Below, piece after piece: positions 25,276 to 34,434 of a DNA stretch of 64,000 nt (its first letter is position 1; each line of letters begins with the position of its first letter). The DNA is from Qipengyuania_B sp965214525 (GTDB lineage Bacteria > Pseudomonadota > Alphaproteobacteria > Sphingomonadales > Sphingomonadaceae): the NCBI GenBank assembly GCA_965214525.1, contig OZ243959.1, positions 1,674,001 to 1,738,000 of the forward strand, read 5' to 3'. A program made the translations under genes and the position numbers. The notes under the pieces were generated by a model. It searched no databases, was not told where the DNA came from, and was given only the letters and a program-made list of their open reading frames with translations.

Positions 25276-26253
25276 ATGCTGGAAGTGATGATCTCCGAAA
25301 AGCTTGCCGTCGTAATTCCTTGTTTCAATGAAGCGACCTCGATTGCCAAGGTGGTCCGCGACTTTCGCGAAGCGCTGCCTTCAGCGACAATCTACGTGTA
25401 CGATAACAATTCGAGCGATTGCACTGTAGAGGAAGCAAAAAAAGCGGGCGCATTGGTCCGACGCGAGCGTCGCCAGGGCAAAGGGTTCGTGGTTCGAAGG
25501 ATGTTCGCCGATGTCGAAGCAGACATTTACGTCATGGTCGATGGAGACGACACATACGACGCTTCGAGAGCAACCGAAATGGTCCAGCTCTTGATCGACG
25601 AACAGCTCGATATGGTTAATGGTGCGCGATACGAAGTCGCTGGCGAGCGCGCCTACCGGTTCGGCCATGCATTCGGCAACAAGCTACTCACCGCTTGTGT
25701 GCGTACGATATTCGGTGCTGGATTCAACGATATGCTTTCCGGCTACCGGGTGTTTTCCCGACGCTTCGTCAAAAGCTTTCCGGTAACCTCAGCGGGATTT
25801 GAAATCGAAACCGAATTGACGGTTCACACGCTCGAACTGCAACTTCCGTTCGCTGAACTTGAAACCCGTTTGCAGGATCGACAGGACGGTTCGCATAGCA
25901 AGCTCAATACGGTGTCAGACGGGCTGCTCATTCTGTGGACGATATTCAAGTTGACCAAGAGAGAGCGTCCGACCCTTCTGTTCGGAACCACCGCTGTGTT
26001 GCTTGGGATCGTCGCTACAATATTGATGGTGCCCGTTCTGGTGACCTACTTCGAAAGTGGACTCGTTCCACGCTTCCCTACCCTCTTTCTGGCGATCGGT
26101 TTGCTGATATGCGGGTTGCTGTCGCTTGCATGCGGGTTGATCCTCGACACTGTGACCTGCGGGCGCCGGGAAATGAAGCGTCTCGCTTATCTCACGCTAG
26201 CGGGCGAGAGTCGGAACGCAGATTGCAATCGACTGCCGAGGACGCCCGGTTGA
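25276..26253 (+). CDS. gtrB: GtrB-like polyprenyl-phosphate glycosyltransferase (GT2)
   Basis: A 325-aa protein (a start four codons later at 25288 is possible). GT2 fold: VVIPCFNEATSIAKVV, then YDNNSSDCTVEEA, and the DXD VMVDGDDTYDAS. The helix-rich middle with GFNDMLSGYRVFSRRFVKS is typical of the dolichyl-phosphate mannose synthase/GtrB group. Two transmembrane segments follow (LLFGTTAVLLGIVATILM; LFLAIGLLICGLLSLACGL), as in GtrB. The enzyme should transfer a sugar from a nucleotide donor to undecaprenyl phosphate on the cytoplasmic face. The next gene overlaps by TTGA. Confidence 0.85.
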   Translation: MLEVMISEKLAVVIPCFNEATSIAKVVRDFREALPSATIYVYDNNSSDCTVEEAKKAGALVRRERRQGKGFVVRRMFADVEADIYVMVDGDDTYDASRATEMVQLLIDEQLDMVNGARYEVAGERAYRFGHAFGNKLLTACVRTIFGAGFNDMLSGYRVFSRRFVKSFPVTSAGFEIETELTVHTLELQLPFAELETRLQDRQDGSHSKLNTVSDGLLILWTIFKLTKRERPTLLFGTTAVLLGIVATILMVPVLVTYFESGLVPRFPTLFLAIGLLICGLLSLACGLILDTVTCGRREMKRLAYLTLAGESRNADCNRLPRTPG

Positions 26254-26663
26254 AATATCCGCGCTTTGCCTCTCCTCTCGGAAAATTCGTGGTGACGGGA
26301 GCGGTTGGCTTTGCCGTCGATGCCGGAGTTTTGACCCTGCTCGTAGCCGTTCTTGATTGGGGGCCGATCGTTTCTCGGGCGATCAGCTTTCCCGTGGCGC
26401 TATGCATAACGTGGCTGCTCAACCGCGTCTGGACTTTCAAGCGGACGGACCAACATTACTTTCTGCAATCAATCCGCTACGGGATCGTCCAAGTATGCGG
26501 TGCGGGGGTAAATCTGGCGGCTTATGCTGTGTTGATAGCGTCCGGACCTTCCATTCTCGCCCGCGTGCCCGTGATCGGGCTCGCCCTCGCGTCCATGCTC
26601 GCTATGCTCGTGACGTACCTCGGTTCGCGCTACTGGGCTTTCGCCGGACCTAATGCAGAATGA
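26250..26663 (+). CDS. gtrA: GtrA-like flippase
   Basis: 137 aa if it starts at the TTG at 26250, which overlaps the gtrB stop; no in-frame ATG fits the family start. GtrA signature: FVVTGAVGFAVDAGVLTLLV, then FPVALCITWLLNRVWTFKR, and the end VTYLGSRYWAF, with four hydrophobic helices. GtrA is thought to move polyprenyl-phosphate-linked sugar to the periplasmic face. It sits between the GT2 gene and the polytopic transferase gene, which it overlaps by ATGA. This is the classic order of gtr O-antigen modification operons. Confidence 0.88.
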   Translation: MKYPRFASPLGKFVVTGAVGFAVDAGVLTLLVAVLDWGPIVSRAISFPVALCITWLLNRVWTFKRTDQHYFLQSIRYGIVQVCGAGVNLAAYAVLIASGPSILARVPVIGLALASMLAMLVTYLGSRYWAFAGPNAE

Positions 26664-28096
26664 CGTCCAACGAACAGGCAGCGACAGGATTCTTAAAGTA
26701 CATAGGCCGACAGAGCGGCACCATTCCGAGGTTGCGCGCTTTTATTGTATGGGTTGCAGGAATGTTCGCGGTTGGAGCGGTGGTGACAGCGGTGCTGCTC
26801 ACCTTGCTGCTGGCAACCGAATTATTGCCAGCAGCGCCAATCCTGCAGAATCTTCGCCAATCGGTATCGGAAGGTTCGTTGCAATCTGACGACTGGCCTG
26901 CGGACCGGACGCTGGGGCTGAACCAGTATAACGACTGCCTGCTCGTCATGATGGTACGGTTCCGCGAGGCGCCTCTTTCTTCTGCTGCCGCTCCGATGGT
27001 GGTGTTCAACGACTATCCGAGACTTTTGTTGGATGCAGAAGGAAATCGAAGGACACAATGCAGCATAGCAATCGAAGGCGTGCAGTCGGACAATCCCCGC
27101 AATATCCTTCCCCACGACAGCTACTATCCCTACAGTCGATACGTGCACGGGTATCGAATACCATTTCATCTGCTCGCCTCTTTTCAAACTGTTGGCGACA
27201 TTCGTGTTATCTACCGCGCAATCATCGTAACGCTTCTGCTGCTGATCATAGTCGGACAGCTGTTTCGAACCTATCGAGCGATACGCTCGTCCTGTCTCGA
27301 TAAGGCCGTTGCCGGTCTGAGCGTTGCAGGCATAGCGACCGCTTTCCTGTTGTTTTCCGGAATCGATCTTTTCGCTCAGTCGCTGACGCACGGACCCTCC
27401 GACATCGTTCTGATATCTGCATTGTGCTATCTATCATTCGCGAACTTCAGAAGAGGTATAAGCTTTGATGTTACAATAGCAGGATTGGCCGGGATGAGTT
27501 TCGGTTTCGACTTCCTGCACGGAACAATCCCGATGATGTTCGCCATCTGCGTTGGCACTACCGGCTTACGGGCTTTTGCGGAACGAAAGCGGCTCACGCT
27601 GTTCGATCTGGTCCGTATCGGCAGCGCGTTTGTCCTTGGACTTGCAGGAGCGGTGGCGGCCAAACTTCTGGGCATTTTCATCATGCTTGGCTGGGCCGAA
27701 TTGCTCGGGTTTTTTCACCAACTGTCCTACCGGATCAGCGGGGACGAATTCACTTTTCTCAATGCCGCTCGCTCATTAAAACAAAGTGCCTACGTGATCG
27801 GGTTCGGCAGCGAAACTGTCGCGATAGTAGCGGTGATCGTGGGAGTACTGGCCGCGGCAGGGGCGATGCTAATTGTGCTACTTGGTCGGATGGCGAGCTA
27901 TCGCCGGATGGCCCTGCTGACTGCTTTGATGTCGATAGCCTCGATTTTTGCATGGTACGCTCTTTTTCGAAACCATACGACAATCCACGCAATCTTCATG
28001 GTGCGCATGCTCACATGGCCTATCGGTATGGGATTTGCGTGCTTATTGCTCGCTATCGTCGCCTTGCGCGAACACCGGACGGGCAAAGGCTGTTGA
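26660..28096 (+). CDS. Gtr-type polytopic membrane glycosyltransferase-like protein
   Basis: A 478-aa protein with about ten membrane helices. After the first helix a large periplasmic loop holds LGLNQYNDCLLVMM, HDSYYPYSRYVHGYRIPF and a Cys. Further in are QSLTHGPSD, FLHGTIPMMF and HTTIHAIFMVRM. In gtr operons the third gene encodes the strain-specific transferase that uses the flipped polyprenyl-phosphate sugar, and the position here fits that. It is a paralog of the divergent protein at 23223-24593. The exact sugar and acceptor cannot be read from the sequence. Confidence 0.75.
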   Translation: MTSNEQAATGFLKYIGRQSGTIPRLRAFIVWVAGMFAVGAVVTAVLLTLLLATELLPAAPILQNLRQSVSEGSLQSDDWPADRTLGLNQYNDCLLVMMVRFREAPLSSAAAPMVVFNDYPRLLLDAEGNRRTQCSIAIEGVQSDNPRNILPHDSYYPYSRYVHGYRIPFHLLASFQTVGDIRVIYRAIIVTLLLLIIVGQLFRTYRAIRSSCLDKAVAGLSVAGIATAFLLFSGIDLFAQSLTHGPSDIVLISALCYLSFANFRRGISFDVTIAGLAGMSFGFDFLHGTIPMMFAICVGTTGLRAFAERKRLTLFDLVRIGSAFVLGLAGAVAAKLLGIFIMLGWAELLGFFHQLSYRISGDEFTFLNAARSLKQSAYVIGFGSETVAIVAVIVGVLAAAGAMLIVLLGRMASYRRMALLTALMSIASIFAWYALFRNHTTIHAIFMVRMLTWPIGMGFACLLLAIVALREHRTGKGC

Positions 28097-28429
28097 ACGG
28101 CAAAAAGGTCGATTTTGCGCATTTGGCAAGCTAGCAAAACGAATTTCTACTTTCCACCGTCGGACCACCAAAAGCAGACTGTAGGCAATGGCGCAACATC
28201 AGGCCTGGTCTTATCAGCTAGCGCATTGCGTCGAGCCGATGAAGGCAAGCACAACAACAGCGCGTTCACATTCGACGGCAATAAAGCCATGCAGCCGGGT
28301 CGTTTTGATGTCGATAGTGGCAAAGTGTCATAGGCCCGCTTTGCGCCCCTCTTCGGTCCTCAACAAGCTTATTGCTTCTTCCCCAAAGCTACCATTCGGA
28401 TCAAGGCTGCGGAAGTCACCTTTCGAAGG

Positions 28430-28940
28430 GTGGTTTGCAGGTCCAATTTCTACCCCGCCCACCATCTATCAGGCACTTAGCTGGAAATTGTCGGCTAGTA
28501 CTGCCGCTACGGCATCAGCCATCACAGCCTTGAGCAGATGCTGGCCGAGCGCGGCGTATCGGTCGATCATTTTACCATCTGCCGCTGGGTTCAGTGGTAC
28601 GCGCCGGAGATGCAAGAAGCGCTTATATTACCAATGGCGCTGCCGCGCGCGGGCAGCTGGCAGGCCAAATGCCTCAAAAATGCGGTCGAGGCGAATCATG
28701 GCAAGCTTAAACAGCTCATCCCTCCGGTGCGCGGGTCCAAGACGCTGCCGACCGCTTATGCCACCATCAATGGCTTTGAGGTGATGTAAGTGCTCAGGAA
28801 GGGGCAGGCGGCCGCCTTTAACGACGCGCGACATACGGGGCGAGGCGCGCCTGGTCGAGCGCGCCTTCGAGGTTGACACCGACGCGATCACTAACCCTGT
28901 CAGGTTCATCAAGCAGCAGATAGAACTGCAGGCTGCGTAG
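28430..28940 (+). pseudogene. IS6-family transposase remnant (IS6100-like)
   Basis: Readable parts are QMLAERGVSVDHFTICRWVQ and then WYAPEM, the N-terminal HTH region. After a deletion of about 100 codons come VEANHGKLKQLIPPVRGSKT and AYATINGFEVM, and after a frameshift the end NPVRFIKQQIELQAA. The catalytic core is gone. No terminal repeats were found. The rest of 28097-29210 holds nothing that I recognise apart from this fragment. Confidence 0.8.
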
Positions 28941-29210
28941 CGTAGGCAGCCAAAGCGGTAGCTATGCCATCAATGCGCCGCATCCCCACTTTCCAACAAA
29001 GCCAACTCAGTCCTTAGGGATCGTTCGCGCCCGTTCCCCGCAGCAGAGGTTTCTCTATGCCGAAAAGTTCAGTATGGTAGAGAAGGGTAGTGGTCAGCCG
29101 CTTATTTTCTCGGCTATCCGCTTGACGACGGATAAGAGTTGCCGATTAGCAGCGGACGAGAGATTGCAAGGCCGCATATCTCGTATTCAATTCAGATCAG
29201 ATCTCATGAC

Positions 29211-32200
29211 ATGAACAAGCAGAATGACGCAGGCAGTCAAGCCCGCTTTCCAGCTGGCGGAGGAGAACTCAACGTTCTTATTCGCAGCCATGATTGGTCC
29301 TCTACTGCCCTGGACCAGCCCGACAAGTGGCCGAGGGCGCTAAGAACGCTGGTTGATGTCATGCTCGGCTCCGGCCAGCCGATGTTCGTCGTCTGGGGTG
29401 CGGGACGTACCCTCCTTTACAACGAACCCTACATTCGAATTCTCGCCAACAAGCATCCCAAGGCGCTGGGGCGCGACTTCCTGGGGGTGTGGCACGAGGT
29501 TAGGGATGCTCTCGTGCCCATTGTCGAGCAGGCGCTGCGCGGCGAGCCTGTGCACAGTTCCGACATCGAACTGTGGATGGAACGGAGAGGCTACAAAGAA
29601 GAGGCGCATTTCTCCTTCTCCTACACCCCCGTGCGCGGCGATAGCGGCGAGGTCGAGGGGTTCTTCTGCGCCTGCCAGGAAACAACCGGTCAGATCATGG
29701 CCGAACGCGCGCTACGCGAGAGCGAAGCGCGGGCGAAAGGCGTGCTTGACGGCATGACCGAAAGTTTCATGCTGCTCGCGCCAGATTTCCGCATTCTTGA
29801 AATAAACGATGAAGCCTTGCGCCTCGAAACCCGTCCGCACGAAGCCATTGTCGGCCGCACCCATTGGAAGGTTTATCCGGGCACCGAGGACAGCGAACTC
29901 GGCCGTCTCTACAGGCGCGCCATGACGCGGCGGGTGCCCGTGTCGCTGGAGCACTGCTATCGATGGGAAGATGGCCGCTCGGGCTGGTACGACATGCGCG
30001 CTTACCCGGTCGAGGGCGGGCTGGCGGTGTTCTACCGCGACGTCACCGCCCGGAAGCGCGCTGAGGAAGCGCTGGCGGCGGAGGCGGCGGAGCGCAATAC
30101 GATCTTGGGCCAGCTCGCCGAAGGGGTGATTGTCACCGACCGCGAAGGCCGCATCACTTTCGTGAACGAAGCGGCGGAGCGGTTGCACGGGGTCAAGATG
30201 CTGGGCGTCGCGCCGGACGATTACACCGTCACCTACAGCCTGTTGACCGAAGCGGGCGAGCCATACCCGCCGCGCGAACTGCCCCTCGCTCGCGCCGTGC
30301 TCGATGGTGAGACGGTGGTGGACGCGCGCTGGCGCATTCGCCGGCCCGACGGCAGGGAGGTGCTGGCGATCGGCTCGGCGCGGCCCATCGCCGATGGCGA
30401 GCCGATCGGTGCCGTGCTGACGGTGCGCGACGACACTGAGCGAATGCGTTCGGAGCACGAGCTGCGCGAGACCACGCGGCGGCTGGACGCCATCCTCAAC
30501 AACACGCGCGAGGCGGTGTTCCTGATGGATGGTCGCCAGCACTGCGTTTATGCCAACCGTGCCGCCGAAATCCTGACCGGCTATCGCTTTGAACAGCTGC
30601 AGAAGCGACCGCTGCACGATGTAATTCATTGCAAGAAGCCCGACGGATCGCACTATCCGCTGGAAGAGTGCCCCATTGATCGCGCCTTCCCTGAGCGTGC
30701 GCAGATGAGTGGGGAAGAACTGTTCGTCGCCCCCGACGGGTCGTTCTACCCTGTGGCGTTCACCGCAAGTCCGCTGTTGAATGATGCAGGCGAATCGATT
30801 GGCACCGTTATCGAAGCGCGAAACATCGCGGAGGAAAAGGCGCAAACCGAAACGCTGCGGCGGAACGAGGCGCGCCTGCGCTTCCTAAGCGAACTTGACG
30901 AGGCCTTGCGGAGCGCGCCCGACGCCGCCGGCGCGATGTCCGCTGCGGCAGAGCTGCTTGGCCGAAGTCTTGGAGTCTCTCGCTGCGCCTATGCAGCGGT
31001 GGAAGCCGACAACGACAGCTTCACCATCCTGCAGGACTACACCGCGCTAGGTGTCGCCAGTTCGACTGGGCGCTACAGCCTCCAGCTGTTCGGCCCCCGC
31101 TCCGCCGCCGATATGCGGGGCGGGAGCACGCTCGTCATCCGCCATGTCAGCGGAGAACTCGCCGCCGGAGAAGGGCGAGAGATGTTCCACGTGATCAGCA
31201 TCGAAGCGATCGTCTGCTGCCCGCTCGTTAAGAACGGCCAGCTGGTGGCGATGATGGCCGTCCACCAAGACCAGCCGCGCGACTGGAGCGCGGACGAGAT
31301 CGGCTTGATCCAAACTGTGGTCGAGCGTTGCTGGGCGCATGTGGAGCGGGTCACGGCGGAAGCGCGCCTGCGCGATGAAACGCGCACCTTGGAAACGCTC
31401 AACACCGTGGGCAAGGCGCTGGCCGGCGAACTGGATCTGAAACGGCTGGTCCAGATGGTCACCGACGCGAGCACGGATTTGATCGGTGCCGATTACGGCG
31501 CGTTCTTCTACAATGTGAACGCGGGCCAAGACGGCGAAGAGGCTTTTATGCTCTACACCCTGTCGGGTGCCGAACGGGCCGATTTCGAGAAGTTCGGCAT
31601 GCCGCGATTCACCGAAGTGTTCGCCCCAACCTTCAGCGCGCACGAGGTGGTCTGTTCCCCCGACATCTTCGCCGACCCGCGCTTTGGCAAGAATTCGCCG
31701 CACAACGGATTGCCCGAAGGCCACTTGCCGGTGCGCAGCTATCTGGCGGTGCCGGTGCTGTCCCGCTCGGGCGACGGGATCGGCGGGCTGCTGTTCGCGC
31801 ATAAGGAAACCGGCCGCTTCACCGACCGGCACGAGCGGCTGGTTGTCGGTCTGGCAGCGCAGGGTGCGGTGGCCATCGACAACGCCCGCCTGTTCCAGAG
31901 CGCCCACCAGGAAATCGAAGAGCGGCGCAAGGTGGAAGACCGCCTGCGCGAACTCAATGAGACGCTGGAACAGCGCGTCGCGGAGGAAGTCGCCGAGCGC
32001 GCCAAGGCGGAAGAAGCCCTGCGCCAGGCGCAGAAGATGGAGGCAGTCGGCCAGCTGACCGGCGGCATCGCGCACGATTTCAACAACCTACTAACGGTGG
32101 TCACCGGCAATATCGACATGGCCGGCCGCGCGCTCGCCAAGGAGACCGCTCCCAACGCCCGCGTCCAGCGCGCGCTGGATAACGCGCTTAAAGGCGCGGA

Positions 32201-33572
32201 GCGCGCGGCCGCACTGACCCAGCGCCTGTTCGCCTTTTCTCGCCGCCAGCCGCTCGCCCCCAAGCCGATCGCGCCCGACCGGCTGGTTTCCGGCATGTCC
32301 GACCTGCTGCAACGCTCGCTTAGCGAGCGAGTCCAGCTGGAGGTTGTTACCAGTCCCGGCCTGTGGCGGGTGGAGGCGGACCCGAACCAACTGGAAGCGG
32401 CCATCCTCAACCTCGCCGTCAACGCCCGTGACGCGATGCCCGAAGGCGGCACGTTGACGGTGGAAACGGCCAATGCTCGGCTCGACGAAACCTATGCCGC
32501 CGACCATGCGGAGGTCGCGCCGGGGCAGTATGTGGTCATCGCCGTGACCGACACGGGCAGCGGCATGAGAAGGGAAACCGCCGCCCGCGTGTTCGAGCCG
32601 TTCTTCACCACCAAGGAAGTCGGCAAGGGCACCGGGCTTGGCCTGTCGATGGTCTATGGCTTCACCAAGCAGTCGGGCGGCCATGTGAAAATTTATACGG
32701 AGGAAGGGCACGGCACCACCGTGAAAATCTACCTGCCGCGGCTCATGAGCGACGTGCAGATTGAGGAGACAACCTTTGAGGCTGATCCGGAAGTCAGCCA
32801 GGCGCAGGAACTCATCCTGGTTGTGGAGGATGACGACGATGTCCGCAGCTACACCGTCGAGTGCTTGCGCGAACTCGGCTACCGGGTGATTGAGGCTCAT
32901 GACGGGGAAGCCGCGCTGCGCATTTTCGAACGGCAGGACGATCGGATCGACCTGCTGTTCACCGATGTCGTTATGCCCGGCATGACTGGGCGCGAATTGG
33001 CGGACAGGGTGCATGAATTGCATCCGGAGATGAAGGTGCTGTTCACCAGCGGCTATACCCGCAACGCCATCGTGCATGGCGGCCGGCTGGACGACGGGGT
33101 GGAGATGATTGCCAAGCCGTTCACCTATACCGGCCTGGCGCAGAAGATCGCCGATGTGCTGGATAAGGGCCACACCGGCCGGTTGCTGCTGGTGGAGCAT
33201 GACGCGACGCTGCGGATGTTCGCCGCCGAAGGGCTGCTCGCCGGCGGCTACACGGTCGAGGAGGCGCTGACCGGCGCCGAAGCGCTCGCCAAGGTGCGGG
33301 CGGCGCGCGGCAGCTACGATGCCGTGTTCCTCGACGAGCAGCTGGCGGGGCGAAGCGGCGAGTCCGTGGCCGTGGAACTGCGCAAGCTCCATGCCGATCT
33401 GCCCATCCTGCTGGCTAGTGACGATTCCGTTAATCTTGGCGAGAGGTTCGCGGGCGACCGTTGCACCGATGTGATCGCCAAGCCCTACAACGTTGCGAAG
33501 CTATTAAAGGAGCTTGAGGTGCTGGGTGTGCGCTGTCGAGGTCAGCGAAAGGGTAAGAACCAGTGCGATTGA
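29211..33572 (+). CDS. Large hybrid sensor histidine kinase (PAS x4, GAF x2, HisKA, HATPase, REC x2)
   Basis: 1453 aa from the ATG at 29211. Roughly: PAS-like domains at residues 30-165, 175-285, 300-415 and 425-545; GAF domains at 555-715 and 728-900; a coiled coil; HisKA with H955 in GGIAHDFNNLL; an HATPase with NLAVNARDAMPEGG, DTGSGM and GTGLGLSMVYGF; and receivers at about 1202-1317 (phospho-acceptor in TDVVMPG, near D1252) and 1324-1437 (FLDEQL). The second receiver has an altered acidic pocket (LLVEHD instead of a double acid) and may be poorly phosphorylated. No membrane helix, so it is cytoplasmic. The PAS and GAF count suggests redox, light or ligand sensing. A receiver protein gene follows. 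Confidence 0.92.
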   Translation: MNKQNDAGSQARFPAGGGELNVLIRSHDWSSTALDQPDKWPRALRTLVDVMLGSGQPMFVVWGAGRTLLYNEPYIRILANKHPKALGRDFLGVWHEVRDALVPIVEQALRGEPVHSSDIELWMERRGYKEEAHFSFSYTPVRGDSGEVEGFFCACQETTGQIMAERALRESEARAKGVLDGMTESFMLLAPDFRILEINDEALRLETRPHEAIVGRTHWKVYPGTEDSELGRLYRRAMTRRVPVSLEHCYRWEDGRSGWYDMRAYPVEGGLAVFYRDVTARKRAEEALAAEAAERNTILGQLAEGVIVTDREGRITFVNEAAERLHGVKMLGVAPDDYTVTYSLLTEAGEPYPPRELPLARAVLDGETVVDARWRIRRPDGREVLAIGSARPIADGEPIGAVLTVRDDTERMRSEHELRETTRRLDAILNNTREAVFLMDGRQHCVYANRAAEILTGYRFEQLQKRPLHDVIHCKKPDGSHYPLEECPIDRAFPERAQMSGEELFVAPDGSFYPVAFTASPLLNDAGESIGTVIEARNIAEEKAQTETLRRNEARLRFLSELDEALRSAPDAAGAMSAAAELLGRSLGVSRCAYAAVEADNDSFTILQDYTALGVASSTGRYSLQLFGPRSAADMRGGSTLVIRHVSGELAAGEGREMFHVISIEAIVCCPLVKNGQLVAMMAVHQDQPRDWSADEIGLIQTVVERCWAHVERVTAEARLRDETRTLETLNTVGKALAGELDLKRLVQMVTDASTDLIGADYGAFFYNVNAGQDGEEAFMLYTLSGAERADFEKFGMPRFTEVFAPTFSAHEVVCSPDIFADPRFGKNSPHNGLPEGHLPVRSYLAVPVLSRSGDGIGGLLFAHKETGRFTDRHERLVVGLAAQGAVAIDNARLFQSAHQEIEERRKVEDRLRELNETLEQRVAEEVAERAKAEEALRQAQKMEAVGQLTGGIAHDFNNLLTVVTGNIDMAGRALAKETAPNARVQRALDNALKGAERAAALTQRLFAFSRRQPLAPKPIAPDRLVSGMSDLLQRSLSERVQLEVVTSPGLWRVEADPNQLEAAILNLAVNARDAMPEGGTLTVETANARLDETYAADHAEVAPGQYVVIAVTDTGSGMRRETAARVFEPFFTTKEVGKGTGLGLSMVYGFTKQSGGHVKIYTEEGHGTTVKIYLPRLMSDVQIEETTFEADPEVSQAQELILVVEDDDDVRSYTVECLRELGYRVIEAHDGEAALRIFERQDDRIDLLFTDVVMPGMTGRELADRVHELHPEMKVLFTSGYTRNAIVHGGRLDDGVEMIAKPFTYTGLAQKIADVLDKGHTGRLLLVEHDATLRMFAAEGLLAGGYTVEEALTGAEALAKVRAARGSYDAVFLDEQLAGRSGESVAVELRKLHADLPILLASDDSVNLGERFAGDRCTDVIAKPYNVAKLLKELEVLGVRCRGQRKGKNQCD

Positions 33573-33661
33573 AGCTTTAGTCATTTATTTGGAGAACAGT
33601 GATATCGATGGCATCGTGCAAGCGGGCAATGCCTTAACAATGCAACGGCGGGAGGCTGGAA

Positions 33662-34033
33662 GTGGACGATACCGGATTGCGGGACCGCAGACTGCGCGTG
33701 CTGGTCATAGAGGACGAGTCTCTGTTATCCATGATGCTGGAGGACATGCTTGATCAGCTTGGCTATGAAGTTGCGGGCATATGTCCGGACGTGGCGAGCG
33801 CGCTGGCTGCAATCGCGAATGAGAGTTTGGATGGAGCTTTGCTCGATTTGAACCTGCAAAGCGAACGTGCGGATACGGTCGCGCATCGCCTGCGCGAAAA
33901 GGGTGTACCCTTTGCCATCGCAACGGGAGCTGCAGACGGGGCTGAGCAGCTTGGCGCCGTCGTGATCGTTGCAAAACCCTATCGGTTTGGTGACATCGAA
34001 GAAGCCATGAACGCAGTTCGCCGCGCGGCTTGA
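33662..34033 (+). CDS. Single-domain response regulator
   Basis: A 123-aa receiver-only protein with a GTG start and a GGGAGG site upstream. Acidic pocket VLVIEDES, phosphorylation site GALLDLNLQ, switch Thr in AIATGAA and Lys in IVAKPYRFGD. No output domain, like CheY-type or Sma0114-type receivers that pair with hybrid kinases of this kind. Lying 89 bases after the kinase gene, it is probably co-transcribed and phosphorylated by it. Confidence 0.88.
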   Translation: MDDTGLRDRRLRVLVIEDESLLSMMLEDMLDQLGYEVAGICPDVASALAAIANESLDGALLDLNLQSERADTVAHRLREKGVPFAIATGAADGAEQLGAVVIVAKPYRFGDIEEAMNAVRRAA

Positions 34034-34290
34034 ATCAGAGTACCGGACAAAACTCAACACCTAAGCGGTTTTCTTCTTCCGACCCCGCTTGCATGCTGGG
34101 CGCTGCACGAGGCAAGCTCGGGCACAGGCTGACGCGCCCTACGCGCGGGCGTAACATATTGGAACGCCCCCGCTTCTGATGCTGCTTGGGGTAGCACGCC
34201 TTTTATATGAAGTTGCGTGCAATCTTTGGAATTTAAGCTGAACCGCACACATGGCGGTCGGCGGTCAACCGACGGGAGAACGGTCGAGCG

Positions 34291-34434
34291 ATGAACGATA
34301 TGACGCCACATTCGGATCCGCAGCCTGCTGTTTGGAAATCTCTGATAATTGCCGCAGTGGTTCTTCTGGTGATCACGAGCCTCGTCGTTGTTGTGTTCAA
34401 CCTGCCTATCGTCACGGGAGACGCTCCGCAGTGA
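34291..34434 (+). CDS. Small single-pass membrane protein overlapping the HTTM gene
   Basis: A 47-aa protein, MNDMTPHSDPQPAVWKSL, then a transmembrane run IIAAVVLLVITSLVVVVF and a short tail. GGGAGAA lies upstream of the ATG. Its stop overlaps the GTG start of the following gene (GTGA at 34431-34434), so the two are translationally coupled. I do not know a family for it. The coupling suggests a subunit or stabiliser of the HTTM-like protein. Confidence 0.6.
   Translation: MNDMTPHSDPQPAVWKSLIIAAVVLLVITSLVVVVFNLPIVTGDAPQ

Noticed and set aside
30842..33392. Several long minus-strand frames opposite the histidine kinase
   Set aside because: Typical antisense shadows in GC-rich coding DNA; no motif or ribosome site.
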